38,860 nucleotides of DNA from Oscillospiraceae bacterium (GTDB lineage: Bacteria > Bacillota > Clostridia > Oscillospirales > Acutalibacteraceae): positions 1 through 38,860 of the forward strand of contig SVPT01000010.1 of NCBI GenBank assembly GCA_015065695.1, read 5' to 3'. Under the pieces are notes generated by a model, which did no database searches, was not told where the DNA came from, and saw nothing but the letters and a program-made list of their open reading frames with translations. Made by a program: the position numbers and the translations under genes. How positions within the stretch are numbered: position 1 is the stretch's first letter; each line of letters begins with the position of its first letter. This document shows positions 26,851 through 35,701 of the stretch, piece after piece.

Positions 26851-27579
26851 CTATGCGAGATATTCTGCCGACCATCGGTCGTTGGTTGCGTTGCCGTCTC
26901 CGTTAATAGGAATGGCATCGCCCAGAAAGGTGGGTTCAGGCTTGAGTATGCAGTACCAGAAATCCTTGTTGCGGGCGAGATATTCGCGGCTGTCCAGCCA
27001 TATCTGACCATAGTATTCCCCGGGGTCACAGGCGACACCGTAAGCCTCCAGCCCCAGTGCGCGGGCTATGTACACAGCGCGGTACAGGTGGTAACGCTGA
27101 GTGACTATGACAACCTTCTTTGCGCCGAAAATATCCCTTGCACGATACATGGTTTCATAGGTGGAGAAGCCGGCGTGGTCCATAAAGACGTCGGTGGAGG
27201 ATACACCCGCATCAACTGCCCACTTCTTCATGGAGTTGACCTCGTCATAGCTTGTCCGTCCATGGTCACCGCTCATAAGCAGTTTGGGTGCTGCACCTGC
27301 GTGATAAAGATCAATGCCGCAGTCGAGGCGGTCACGCAGCAGCAGCTTGGGACGTCCGTCATCATCAACACCGCAGCCCAGCACAATGATGCAGTCTGCG
27401 CCCTCAAAACGCCCATCAGCAGTGGCAGTATTGCGCTCGGTGATGTAGTCATCAGCAGAGCCTTTGATATAGGCGTTGACTATCGCGGAATATATACCGA
27501 CCGCAATGCACAGCGCAAGGAATATACACATGGCGGTAAACAGCCTGTGCAGCAGCTTGCTTTCCTTTATGAATTTCAA
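26851..27579 (-). CDS. YdcF/SanA-like (DUF218) membrane-anchored protein
   Basis: LHRLFTAMCIFLALCIAVGIYSAIV TM; DCIIVLGCGVDDDGRPKLLLRDRLDCGIDLYHAGAAPKLLMSGDHGRTSYDEVNSMKKWAVDAGV...FSTYETMYRARDIFGAKKVVIVTQRYHLYRAVYIARALGLEAYGV. TTG 27579 after GGGAGGT preferred; ORF extends to 27696. Confidence 0.85.
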   Translation of the reverse strand: MKFIKESKLLHRLFTAMCIFLALCIAVGIYSAIVNAYIKGSADDYITERNTATADGRFEGADCIIVLGCGVDDDGRPKLLLRDRLDCGIDLYHAGAAPKLLMSGDHGRTSYDEVNSMKKWAVDAGVSSTDVFMDHAGFSTYETMYRARDIFGAKKVVIVTQRYHLYRAVYIARALGLEAYGVACDPGEYYGQIWLDSREYLARNKDFWYCILKPEPTFLGDAIPINGDGNATNDRWSAEYLA

Positions 27580-27692
27580 TGTCCAAGTACCTCCCGTAAT
27601 GATTTTCACCATTATATAGGAAGAACTTGGACATTGATTAACGATTAAGCTAACAAAATGTAAATTAACGTGTCTATTCTGTGAATCGAAGA

Positions 27693-29201
27693 TCACTCTG
27701 CTGTCTGCTCATCTTCTGCAAGAACGTCCAGACGTGCACAGGTGGTGCGCTGTGTGTTGCCGTAATGCACATAGGCACTGTAGGTGTCATCGGGAAGAGC
27801 CAGCTTGGAGATGATTGCGGAGAAGCCGTTATCCTCATAGGGGGAATCCTCGGCGATGGGGAATGCCTCGAAGAAGTATCTGCCGGTTTCGCCGCGCAGC
27901 TCGATGAACACAAGGTCTTCCTCCTGCACATCAGCCCAACTGCCAAGTGTGCCGTTGATGACCACCTTGTCCTCATGATTTTTGATGGTGCAGAGCTGTT
28001 TGGCGGCGATGGTCTCGCTGGAAAGCTGGGGCATCTCTCTTCTGGGGGCAGAGGCGACAGGTGCATTCTGCAGCAGCAGATAGAGGTTGCGCTCGACCAG
28101 TTCGATGATTGCCACGTTGTATTCGCCTTCAACAGAAGCATTCAGGTCGTAGGGCAGGGTGCGGGTGAAGCGTGTGCGGTAGAATGCATTGGCTACAGGG
28201 TGGATAAGTGCGTTGAAGAAGGAGTCGCGGTAGCAGATTGCAGAATAGTAGCGACCGCTGCACACAGTGGAGATTTCCGTTGCCATGTTGTCGGTCATGG
28301 GTTTCTCGGAGGAATATCTCTTGGCAATGCCAAGGTCGTACTGCACGTCAGAGGGGGCAGATGTGGGGAAAAGCATATAGGCAAGGTCGCCCGACCAGAC
28401 GGTTTCCTCAACCTGCAGCTCGTCCTCGTAGCTGATGTAATCAAAGCCCGCGATTCTGGAATTGAGGTTAGCCTGAATCATGTCAAAGCCCCTGAGTGCG
28501 CCAAGGTTGTTCCAATGGCTGTCCTCCTTGTGATAAATATCGACAGTGCAGTTTTCCTTGTAGTCCAGCATTGCGGACTTCATGTCGATATAGGCATTGC
28601 AGCCGCGCAGCCTTTCGCTCAGGCGGTCGAGGTTGCTTTTTTCCTTGGAGGCAAGCACAGTGCCGGGCATAAATTCCGGATAAACCGAATTCTTGTTGGG
28701 TGCGGCGAAAAATACCATGGTAATGCCGTACTGACGGGTGTACTCGTTCATCAGCTCGATGGTGCGTGCCATGCGGAAGATGTCGCGGTCGTCCATGGCG
28801 GATTCGCCTGTGTAGTCGTCGGTGGTCTCTGTAAAGTACAGCCAGTCCTCTTTGCCCACAAGCACCTGATCGTTGGAGGAGTGGTGAAGCAGAGCGTCGT
28901 GCAGTTTTGCGTCCGCGGTGACAAACTGACTGCGAAGACCGAAGTTGGAGGAGAAGTAGTCGTCAAACTCGGAGGGGAATTCCAGATTAAGCTCATTCTT
29001 CGATTCGGTTGCCACAATCAGCGAGGGACGCTGAGGACCGCTGCCGCTGCTTCTCATGAAGAGGGTCAACAGACCGGGGACAGCGAAGAGAAAGAATATT
29101 ATGACCACATACACAGAAAGCAGAATACGGCTGCGGGGGGAGGATTCAGGTGCGGCAGGTGTGCTTTCTGCGGCGGGGGTTGTGTTTTCGTAGTTGTCCA
29201 T
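27693..29201 (-). CDS. DHHW/AlgX-like SGNH-type putative O-acetyltransferase partner protein
   Basis: Cytosolic tail, one TM (ILLSVYVVIIFFLFAVPGLLTLF), VGKEDWLYFTETTDDYTGE, MVFFAAPNKNSVYPEFMP, YHKEDSHWNNLGALRGFD; next to MBOAT gene. Confidence 0.83.
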   Translation of the reverse strand: MDNYENTTPAAESTPAAPESSPRSRILLSVYVVIIFFLFAVPGLLTLFMRSSGSGPQRPSLIVATESKNELNLEFPSEFDDYFSSNFGLRSQFVTADAKLHDALLHHSSNDQVLVGKEDWLYFTETTDDYTGESAMDDRDIFRMARTIELMNEYTRQYGITMVFFAAPNKNSVYPEFMPGTVLASKEKSNLDRLSERLRGCNAYIDMKSAMLDYKENCTVDIYHKEDSHWNNLGALRGFDMIQANLNSRIAGFDYISYEDELQVEETVWSGDLAYMLFPTSAPSDVQYDLGIAKRYSSEKPMTDNMATEISTVCSGRYYSAICYRDSFFNALIHPVANAFYRTRFTRTLPYDLNASVEGEYNVAIIELVERNLYLLLQNAPVASAPRREMPQLSSETIAAKQLCTIKNHEDKVVINGTLGSWADVQEEDLVFIELRGETGRYFFEAFPIAEDSPYEDNGFSAIISKLALPDDTYSAYVHYGNTQRTTCARLDVLAEDEQTAE

Positions 29202-29217
29202 TACTGACCTCCGTCAA

Positions 29218-30633
29218 TTAGAATCTGAAATAGATAAACGGATTATATGTGGTGTTGGAAATGGCAAGGATACAGATAACAGCCAGCGCCGCAGAAGCGA
29301 CGTAACCAATACAATCAGCGGCGCGCTTGTTGGTAATGCGCTCGCGCAGATAACCAAGTACAGGAGTAGCGGCGATGCATGCGATTGCGATAATGACTAT
29401 GTTGTAGATATTCAGCATACTTACAAGGCGGATATCGCCAATGTGTGTGCTGAACGGACCAATGAACATGGTTTTTAGCATGGTGAAAGCGGTGGAGAAG
29501 CTTTCTGCGCGGAAGAGAACAAAGGCAATGCACACGACAAACAGTGTGTATATGTACCGCAAAGGCTTGAATTTCCATTTCGCGGGCTGTATGACACCGT
29601 AGGTTTCCAGCATCAGGAACAGTCCGTGAATAAGCCCCCAGATGACGAAGGTCCACTGCGCGCCATGCCACAGTCCGGTGAGGAAAAAGACGATGACACG
29701 GTTGATGCCTGTGCGAAGCTGACCCTTGCGGTTGCCGCCGAGGGGAATGTAAACATACTCGCGGAACCATGTGGAAAGGGAGATATGCCATCTGCGCCAG
29801 AAGTCCTGTATGGACACAGCAGTAAAGGGATAGTTGAAGTTTTCGAGGAAATCAAAGCCGGCAATGCGACCAAGACCGATAGCCATATCGGAATAACCCG
29901 AGAAGTCGAAGTAAATCTGCAGGCAGTAGCATATAGCTGCCAGCCATGCCAGCGGCAGGGTGAGCTCTTCGGGCTTGCAGGCGTATACCGTGTCAACAAT
30001 CAGACCGACACAGTTGGAGATTATCAGCTTTTTGGTAAGACCGACGATAAAGCGGCGCAGACCCTGAGCGAAACGCTCCACTGTGACCTCGCGGTTGTCT
30101 ATCTGCAGCTCGATGTCAGCATAACGGACAATAGGTCCTGCGATAAGCTGCGGGAAGAAGGAAACGTAAAGCAGCAGCTTGAGGTAGTTGAACTGAACAC
30201 GAACGTCGCCGCGGTAGGCATCAATAACGTAGCTCATCACCTGAAAGGTGAAGAAAGAGATGCCAATGGGCAGGGCGATGTCCGGTACGGGAATGGACAG
30301 CCCCAGAAGTGAGTTGACGCTCTGTGCGATGAAGCCTGCGTACTTGAAGAGGCACAGCAGACCGATGTTGAACGCAATGGTGATGCAAAGACATACCCGC
30401 TTGATGATGCTGTCCTCTGCCTTAGCCAGTCTGGATGCCGGCATTGCAAGCAGCCAGTTGACAAAGACTGAGCCAATCATCAGAAGTACATATACAGGCT
30501 CGCCCCATGCATAGAAAACCAGACTGAGTATGGTGAGCAGCAGGTTGGAAATCTTTGAGCCCTTGAAAATCAGGGTTATCAGCAGGAATATCGGCAGAAC
30601 GATAAACAGGAAGGTTGAAGAGCTGAATACCAT
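29218..30633 (-). CDS. MBOAT family O-acyltransferase (AlgI/DltB-like)
   Basis: MVFSSSTFLFIVLPIFLLI; FPQLIAGPIVRY; YFDFSGYSDMAIGLGRIAGFDFLENFNYPF; FWRRWHISLSTWFREYVYIPLGGNRKG; FFLTGLWHGAQWTFVIWGLIHG. Confidence 0.96.
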   Translation of the reverse strand: MVFSSSTFLFIVLPIFLLITLIFKGSKISNLLLTILSLVFYAWGEPVYVLLMIGSVFVNWLLAMPASRLAKAEDSIIKRVCLCITIAFNIGLLCLFKYAGFIAQSVNSLLGLSIPVPDIALPIGISFFTFQVMSYVIDAYRGDVRVQFNYLKLLLYVSFFPQLIAGPIVRYADIELQIDNREVTVERFAQGLRRFIVGLTKKLIISNCVGLIVDTVYACKPEELTLPLAWLAAICYCLQIYFDFSGYSDMAIGLGRIAGFDFLENFNYPFTAVSIQDFWRRWHISLSTWFREYVYIPLGGNRKGQLRTGINRVIVFFLTGLWHGAQWTFVIWGLIHGLFLMLETYGVIQPAKWKFKPLRYIYTLFVVCIAFVLFRAESFSTAFTMLKTMFIGPFSTHIGDIRLVSMLNIYNIVIIAIACIAATPVLGYLRERITNKRAADCIGYVASAALAVICILAISNTTYNPFIYFRF

Positions 30634-30655
30634 ATACTAGCTTGCCTCCTTTCGT

Positions 30656-32278
30656 CTAGCCGAGGTTTCTGGCGCTGAAAACGCCAATGCCTACGACCTC
30701 TGCGGTACAGTCGTTGATTGTGAAGTAAAGATAGGGGACACCGGGCTTGCCTGTTTCGCCCGCCCAGTAGGTGACCATAGAATAGCCGGCCTCGTTGTTG
30801 ACCGAGAGGGTCTTCTGTACGGTGTAGGCATCGCCGTAAGCGGCAACAACATCGTCCAGAGTGTCGCCAAGTCCGACTCCGGCGGCGGTGTGAATGTCCA
30901 TGCCGCAGTCGCCCTCGGCATAAACCTGACAGATTATATCCGAACCCTTTACCATGGGAATGGTGTATATCTGAATTCTTCCGCCGCCTTCGTAGGAATA
31001 GGTGATGTTCTTGTCAAAGCCGTCATACGCGCAGCTTTTTGCTTTGGTTGCGTCGTAGGTTCTTCCAAGGTCACGCAGCACATAGTTGACGCGGGTGTTG
31101 ATGAGCACCTCGGTGGAATCAATGTACATGAGAATGCGTTCGGCATCAAGCGGGATTTCCTCGCCGGAGGGGGCATAGATAGAGGTTTCGCAGGTGAGGC
31201 TGTCTTCTGTTTCGTCAGAATCCTCGTTGCCGATAACAGAAATAACGGGCGGCGCATCGTCGGTGTCAATTTCCCTGATGCGCACGTTGACGGTGGCAGA
31301 GTTGGTCAGTTTTCCGTCCAACGTGTGTATGGAAACAACGGCGGTGCCGGGAGAGAGGGCGGTTATGCTTCCGTCGTTTACGCTGACAATATCATTGTTG
31401 TTGCAGGACCAGTAAAGCTGAACATGGGAATACTCTTCCGGCTCAACAATGATTTTCGGGGCGATGGTTTCGTCCACCTCGATGGAGTATTCGTTCTTCT
31501 TGAAGGATATGCTGTCAAGGTCACTGCTGCCCAGCGCGTAGCCCGGCAGGGTGGGGAGAACATTCTGCTCGTCAATGGTCTGCGGGCGGTCAACAGTCAT
31601 TCCCAGGGGAGAACCCTCTACAATCATAAGCTGTGTGCCGGCGGGGCATTTCTCGTAGACGAAGTATGCCGCCTCAACGGTGGTGCGCAGGCAGCCGCCG
31701 GTGACATTGTAACCGACTCCCGCGGCACTGGTGCGGTTGATGGTGCCGAACTTGGTGTTCATGAACAGCGGCGCATGAATAAACAAGCCGCCGTAATGGT
31801 TGTCTGTGTCGAAATACTTGGTGGAGTATGGCGAGAACGCGCCGCTGGGCCAGCGGTGCCAGTCCTCCTTGGTGCTTATCTCAAACAGTCCTGTGGGGGT
31901 AAGCTGCGAAACGCTGCCGATGGCAGTGGAGTATGTGGCGCACCGTGCGGTGTAATAGCCCAGATGGTCCTTTGCAAAGACCGACAGGGTGTGAGAGCCC
32001 TTTTCGGCATAAAGGAAGTACATGGATTCTCCGACAGGGAAGCCATAGATGTTGTCCTTTGTGGGATTGAGAAGGTCAACAGCATCACTGTAGGAAACTT
32101 CGGAAACTGTCTTTTGAAGTTGAACATTTACCGAGCTGTGTTCCAGCACCTGTGTGTCCTCGTCAGGGGTTTGTTCTACAACAGGAAAAAGCCTTGCTGC
32201 AAGCACCGCGCCATAGGCGGTTGCAGCGAGGATCAGGAAGCATATTATCCACGAGCAAATTTTCGCACTGCGATTCAA
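30656..32278 (-). CDS. L,D-transpeptidase (YkuD) with C-terminal Big_2-like domain
   Basis: TPTGLFEISTKEDWHRW...HYGGLFIHAPLF...GVGYNVTGGCLRTTVEAAYFVYEKCPAGTQLMIVEG; then ISFKKNEYSIEVDETI...WSCNNNDIVSVNDGSITALSPGTAVVSI. TTG 32278 lies after GGGAGGG; ORF track starts at TTG 32296. Confidence 0.87.
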   Translation of the reverse strand: MNRSAKICSWIICFLILAATAYGAVLAARLFPVVEQTPDEDTQVLEHSSVNVQLQKTVSEVSYSDAVDLLNPTKDNIYGFPVGESMYFLYAEKGSHTLSVFAKDHLGYYTARCATYSTAIGSVSQLTPTGLFEISTKEDWHRWPSGAFSPYSTKYFDTDNHYGGLFIHAPLFMNTKFGTINRTSAAGVGYNVTGGCLRTTVEAAYFVYEKCPAGTQLMIVEGSPLGMTVDRPQTIDEQNVLPTLPGYALGSSDLDSISFKKNEYSIEVDETIAPKIIVEPEEYSHVQLYWSCNNNDIVSVNDGSITALSPGTAVVSIHTLDGKLTNSATVNVRIREIDTDDAPPVISVIGNEDSDETEDSLTCETSIYAPSGEEIPLDAERILMYIDSTEVLINTRVNYVLRDLGRTYDATKAKSCAYDGFDKNITYSYEGGGRIQIYTIPMVKGSDIICQVYAEGDCGMDIHTAAGVGLGDTLDDVVAAYGDAYTVQKTLSVNNEAGYSMVTYWAGETGKPGVPYLYFTINDCTAEVVGIGVFSARNLG

Positions 32279-32309
32279 GAGCAGTCCCTCCCGCAAATCA
32301 TGTATGGGT

Positions 32310-32795
32310 TTACTGTAGCTTTAGTTTTTCTCTCGTCTGCATCAGGGCAAAGCCCAGCAGATTTTGTCCGCGCCATTTTGACATATCAAAGCGGCGCTCG
32401 TCGTGCATCGAAAGACCAATGCCCCATATGGTGTCCTGTACAGCAGCCTCTGCAAGAATAGCATCGCCCGTTTCCAGAAGCTGTCGGCGCAGATCCTCAT
32501 TCTGCGTGAACTTGGCGCAAAGTCCGTCGTATACGACAACCTGCCGCATACCGTTCCAGATAATATCATCGTAGCCTGCGACAGCCCGACCCAACGCCTT
32601 GATTTTGCCGAAATCATCGGTCTGCATTATGGCCGCGGCAATCTTACTGTCACCAAACAGCAGTGCCTTGCTGTGCATCATGTATTGCTCCATGGAGGAG
32701 TATGTAACGCCGTTTATCCGGAAAGTGGAATGATACCAGTTGCTCAGAAAAGCAAAGGGCTCATCGGGATTGTGAAAAAACAGAATTTTGTACAT
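32310..32795 (-). CDS. NADAR domain protein (YbiA/DUF1768-like)
   Basis: EPFAFLSNWYHSTFRINGVTYSSMEQYMMHSKALLFGD...GRAVAGYDDIIWNGMRQVVVYDGLCAKFTQNEDLRRQLLETGDAILAEAAVQDTIWGIGLSMHDERRFDMSKWRGQNLLGFALMQTRE. Confidence 0.92.
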   Translation of the reverse strand: MYKILFFHNPDEPFAFLSNWYHSTFRINGVTYSSMEQYMMHSKALLFGDSKIAAAIMQTDDFGKIKALGRAVAGYDDIIWNGMRQVVVYDGLCAKFTQNEDLRRQLLETGDAILAEAAVQDTIWGIGLSMHDERRFDMSKWRGQNLLGFALMQTREKLKLQ

Positions 32796-32838
32796 TGTTC
32801 GTTATACCAATTATATCAAGTGTGTATTTATACCAGTT

Positions 32839-32867
32839 ATTATACAAGCAAACCCGACTTATTTCAA
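32839..32867 (-). promoter_or_regulatory. Sigma-A-like promoter of the NADAR-LDT-MBOAT gene run
   Basis: Minus strand TTGAAA (32867-32862), 17-nt spacer, TATAAT (32844-32839). Confidence 0.68.
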
Positions 32868-32919
32868 GCTATTAGTACCATATCTGAAGAAAATCTGTTT
32901 TGCCATTTTTAGAGGAAGA

Positions 32920-32966
32920 AAAACAGACCACAGATATACCCTGTGCAGGGATAGCTGCGGTCTGCT
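32920..32966 (-). terminator. Terminator downstream of RNHCP gene
   Basis: CAGACCACAG (32924-32933)/CTGCGGTCTG (32955-32964), with nested CCCTG/CAGGG; T-run on the minus strand. Confidence 0.7.
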
Positions 32967-32991
32967 GTTGCTTCAGCTATGAATCAAGGAT

Positions 32992-33414
32992 TTACTCCGG
33001 CAGAGTGCCATCGCCGCCCATCATTCTGGTCATCTCCTCGATGCGCTCGATGGGGAAGGGGGGATTGGTCAGCGGGCGCATGGCAATGCTCATCAGCTTC
33101 ATGGGGTTGTCGTCTGCGGCAATGCGGTTGGAGGAAAGGTCACCGCAGCGGCGGCAGCGGTGAATCAATGCCCACTCGCCGTTGTTGCGCACCCACGCCG
33201 CGATAGGCTCCATTACGCCGCCGCAGTCGGATTCGCGGTCACCCGGCTCGATGTCCACATGCAGGCTGCAAAGGCAGTTTGGGCAGTGGTTGCGGTGGTC
33301 GCTGGACGCGCCCTCAGGTACGACCAGACGTCCGCATACCTTGCAGGTAAAGCTTTCGGTGCAGGGGTCATTCCTGTAGTCGGGCTGGTTTCCGTTTCGT
33401 CTGTTGATTCTGTT
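32992..33414 (-). CDS. RNHCP domain zinc-ribbon-like protein
   Basis: FTCKVCGRLVVPEGASSDHRNHCPNCLCSLHVDIEPGDRESDCGGVMEPIAAWVRNNGEWALIHRCRRCGDLSSNRIAADDNP. TTG 33414 follows AAGGAGGA; ORF extends to 33495. Confidence 0.85.
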   Translation of the reverse strand, partial: NRINRRNGNQPDYRNDPCTESFTCKVCGRLVVPEGASSDHRNHCPNCLCSLHVDIEPGDRESDCGGVMEPIAAWVRNNGEWALIHRCRRCGDLSSNRIAADDNPMKLMSIAMRPLTNPPFPIERIEEMTRMMGGDGTLPE

Positions 33415-33547
33415 CAATGTATTATCCTCCTTGGGAAAGAGCATGTTTGTCGTTGATGTAAGCTGATGTTTCAGATTCAGTTTGTCACATATCAATAATA
33501 TCTGAATGTTTGCGCAAAGTCAACACAATAAGCCGCAATTGGTGTGG

Positions 33548-34219
33548 CTATTCCCGCTCAAGACCGAAAGTCTCACACACCAGAGTAAGGGTCTCCTCCA
33601 CAGTGCGTCTGTCGTCCCGATACAGGCATCGGAAACCGCTGTTTTCAAGCTCTTTGTAGTTGGCGTCGCTGTTGATAACACGCAGACATTCCCTGAAGTT
33701 TGCCATGACCTTCTCGGGCTCAGGACAGCCCATTATCACCTGATAGAGAAACTGCTTTTCTGCGTCCTCCCTCTCAAAGAAGCGGTTGACGGAGGTGTCC
33801 TGCGGCGAAAGCATAATAAGAACATGGTTGGGGTCGGCAATCTCATGCAGTATGTCAAGGGGAATGTTGGTGTCAACGAATATCTTCCGCCCCTGCGCCG
33901 CATAGTTGAGCAGCAGAGCGATTTCCAGCCCCGCAGCCTCCTTACCGCAGTTGATTATCCATTGGTTATATTCCTCGGGGGTACGGCTGACAAACGCCTG
34001 CCAGTCGGTGTTTTCGTTTATGTAGCAGAGTGCGGGCTGATGCTGCGGGTCGATTGCGTCTTCCAGACAGGAGTGGTAATTCTCCCCGCAGAAAACGCCG
34101 TCATAACGCTCCGCAAGCAGCCTGACCATGGTGGATTTGCCCGCATAGGCTGTGCCTGTGATGAAATAAACATCACGCAGCAGGTACCGCAGTATGTTGC
34201 TTTCTATTCCGATTTGCAT
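33548..34219 (-). CDS. P-loop NTPase / small-molecule-kinase-like protein
   Basis: Walker A-like VYFITGTAYAGKSTMVRLLAERY; substrate family not assignable by eye. Confidence 0.75.
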   Translation of the reverse strand: MQIGIESNILRYLLRDVYFITGTAYAGKSTMVRLLAERYDGVFCGENYHSCLEDAIDPQHQPALCYINENTDWQAFVSRTPEEYNQWIINCGKEAAGLEIALLLNYAAQGRKIFVDTNIPLDILHEIADPNHVLIMLSPQDTSVNRFFEREDAEKQFLYQVIMGCPEPEKVMANFRECLRVINSDANYKELENSGFRCLYRDDRRTVEETLTLVCETFGLERE

Positions 34220-34242
34220 ATCTGTGCTTTCCTTTCAGAAAA

Positions 34243-34683
34243 TCAGTTATCCTCGCCCACGTTGAATGAGGTCCATTCAACCCTGTTGAGCCCCATTACA
34301 TCGGTGCAGAAGGTAAGTCCGTTTTTTTCGTAGAAGGGAACAGCATTCTCGTTGACGCAAAGGTACATGATAATGTCCTTTTCGCCGCCTGCCTTTTCGT
34401 GCGCCATGTGCAGCAGCGTCGTGCCGATGCCTCTGCGCTCATAGCTGCGGTCAACGCCAAGGTCGGTTATGCATAGCCAGTAGGCGAAGTCAGTGATGCC
34501 GAAGCATACGCCGACAATGAGGTTGCCGTCCCTTGCGGTCAGGCTGATTGGTACATTCTTCACCAGCTTACCGATGCGCTCCTCAAACCGCTCCTTCGGG
34601 TACTGCGAGCCTAGGTTTGTGCGGCACAGGAACTCGATGTACTGCTCCTTTGTCAGCCGCTCTTCCTGATATGTAATTGACAT
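34243..34683 (-). CDS. GNAT family N-acetyltransferase
   Basis: ITDLGVDRSYERRGIGTTLLHMAHEKAGGEKDIIMYLCVNENAVPFYEKNGL. Confidence 0.9.
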   Translation of the reverse strand: MSITYQEERLTKEQYIEFLCRTNLGSQYPKERFEERIGKLVKNVPISLTARDGNLIVGVCFGITDFAYWLCITDLGVDRSYERRGIGTTLLHMAHEKAGGEKDIIMYLCVNENAVPFYEKNGLTFCTDVMGLNRVEWTSFNVGEDN

Positions 34684-34716
34684 ATGTACGGTTATCCTTT
34701 CTGTATCTTTCTGCTG

Positions 34717-35169
34717 CTATAGCTTGTACTGCATGAAGTTATCGTTCTTCACAAAGCCAAAGTCCCTGTACAACAGCACGCCCATGTCCGATGCTGTGAT
34801 GTGCACCGCACCGCAGCCGTATGCACGCGCCTCGTCTACCACCCTTGAGAGCAGTTCTTTCGCAATGCCCTGCCGCCGATAGGCTTTGTCGGTAAACATA
34901 CTGGAAAGCAGACCGATTCTTCCGTTGGGGCAGCCGAAATAGGGCGGCTTCTCCACAAAGGACATACCGCTCGTGCCAACGATTGTGTCGCCGTCAAAGG
35001 CAAGCCACGAAACAAAGCTGCCGTCTGCCATGTGTCTGCTGTAGTAGTCCAGCAGTGACGGGCGCAGGTCAATGTCCTCCTGTGCGCCCTCTTCCCGCAG
35101 TTGTCCGATGCGTATGTCAATAAAGGTGTCCAGTTCCTTTTCCGTTAGCTTTCTGTATTCAATATTCAT
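34717..35169 (-). CDS. GNAT family N-acetyltransferase
   Basis: GLLSSMFTDKAYRRQGIAKELLSRVVDEARAYGCGAVHITASDMGVLLYRDFGFV. Confidence 0.9.
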   Translation of the reverse strand: MNIEYRKLTEKELDTFIDIRIGQLREEGAQEDIDLRPSLLDYYSRHMADGSFVSWLAFDGDTIVGTSGMSFVEKPPYFGCPNGRIGLLSSMFTDKAYRRQGIAKELLSRVVDEARAYGCGAVHITASDMGVLLYRDFGFVKNDNFMQYKL

Positions 35170-35266
35170 TGTGTTGTACCTTCCGCAATACGTTTATACT
35201 GATTATACCATTTTGCCGCAGAATTGCAATAAACGGTAAGTATACCCAAAGCCGGAAAAATCCCCC

Positions 35267-35320
35267 TTGACAAATAAGACCACATAGTGTAGTCTGTATA
35301 TAGACCACAGCGTGTAGTCT
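35267..35320 (+). promoter_or_regulatory. Promoter and two palindromic BlaI-type operators
   Basis: TTGACA (35267-35272); operator 1 AGACCACAtagTGTAGTCT (35277-35295); operator 2 AGACCACAgcgTGTAGTCT (35302-35320), 25 bp apart; RBS AAAGGAGG follows. Confidence 0.85.
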
Positions 35321-35335
35321 AAAGGAGGCGAAAGA

Positions 35336-35701
35336 ATGGCAGAGATTCAGATGGGCGTTATAGAAACGCAGTTTGCCGAGATGATATGGGAGCTGGAGCC
35401 GGTGTCCTCTTCCGAACTGGTTAAGCTGACGGCAGACCGATTCACATGGAAAAGAACCACCTGCCACAATGTTCTGCGCCGTCTGTGCGACAAGGGCATC
35501 TTCCGCAACGATAACGGAACGGTCTCATCGCTTATATCAAGGCAGGAGTTTTTCTCCATGCAGAGCAGGCGGTATGTTGAAGAGACCTTCGACGGCTCAC
35601 TGCCTGCGTTTATTGCGGCGTTCACAAAGGGTGGCACGCTTACAGCAGAGGAAGCGGCTGCCATACGCAGAATGATTGACGAGGCAGAGGAGGTGCAGTA
35701 A
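35336..35701 (+). CDS. BlaI/MecI/CopY family transcriptional repressor
   Basis: MGVIETQFAEMIWELEPVSSSELVKLTADRFTWKRTTCHNVLRRLCDKGIFRNDNGTVSSLISRQEFFSMQSR; paired with BlaR1-like gene. Confidence 0.93.
   Translation: MAEIQMGVIETQFAEMIWELEPVSSSELVKLTADRFTWKRTTCHNVLRRLCDKGIFRNDNGTVSSLISRQEFFSMQSRRYVEETFDGSLPAFIAAFTKGGTLTAEEAAAIRRMIDEAEEVQ

Noticed and set aside
27681-29207. 508-aa plus-strand ORF
   Set aside because: Exactly antisense to the DHHW/AlgX-like gene, which has clear family motifs, RBS and operon context; composition looks like a codon-bias shadow frame.
30890-32461. 523-aa plus-strand ORF
   Set aside because: Antisense to the L,D-transpeptidase and NADAR genes; no family motifs and Val/Gly/Asn-rich shadow composition.
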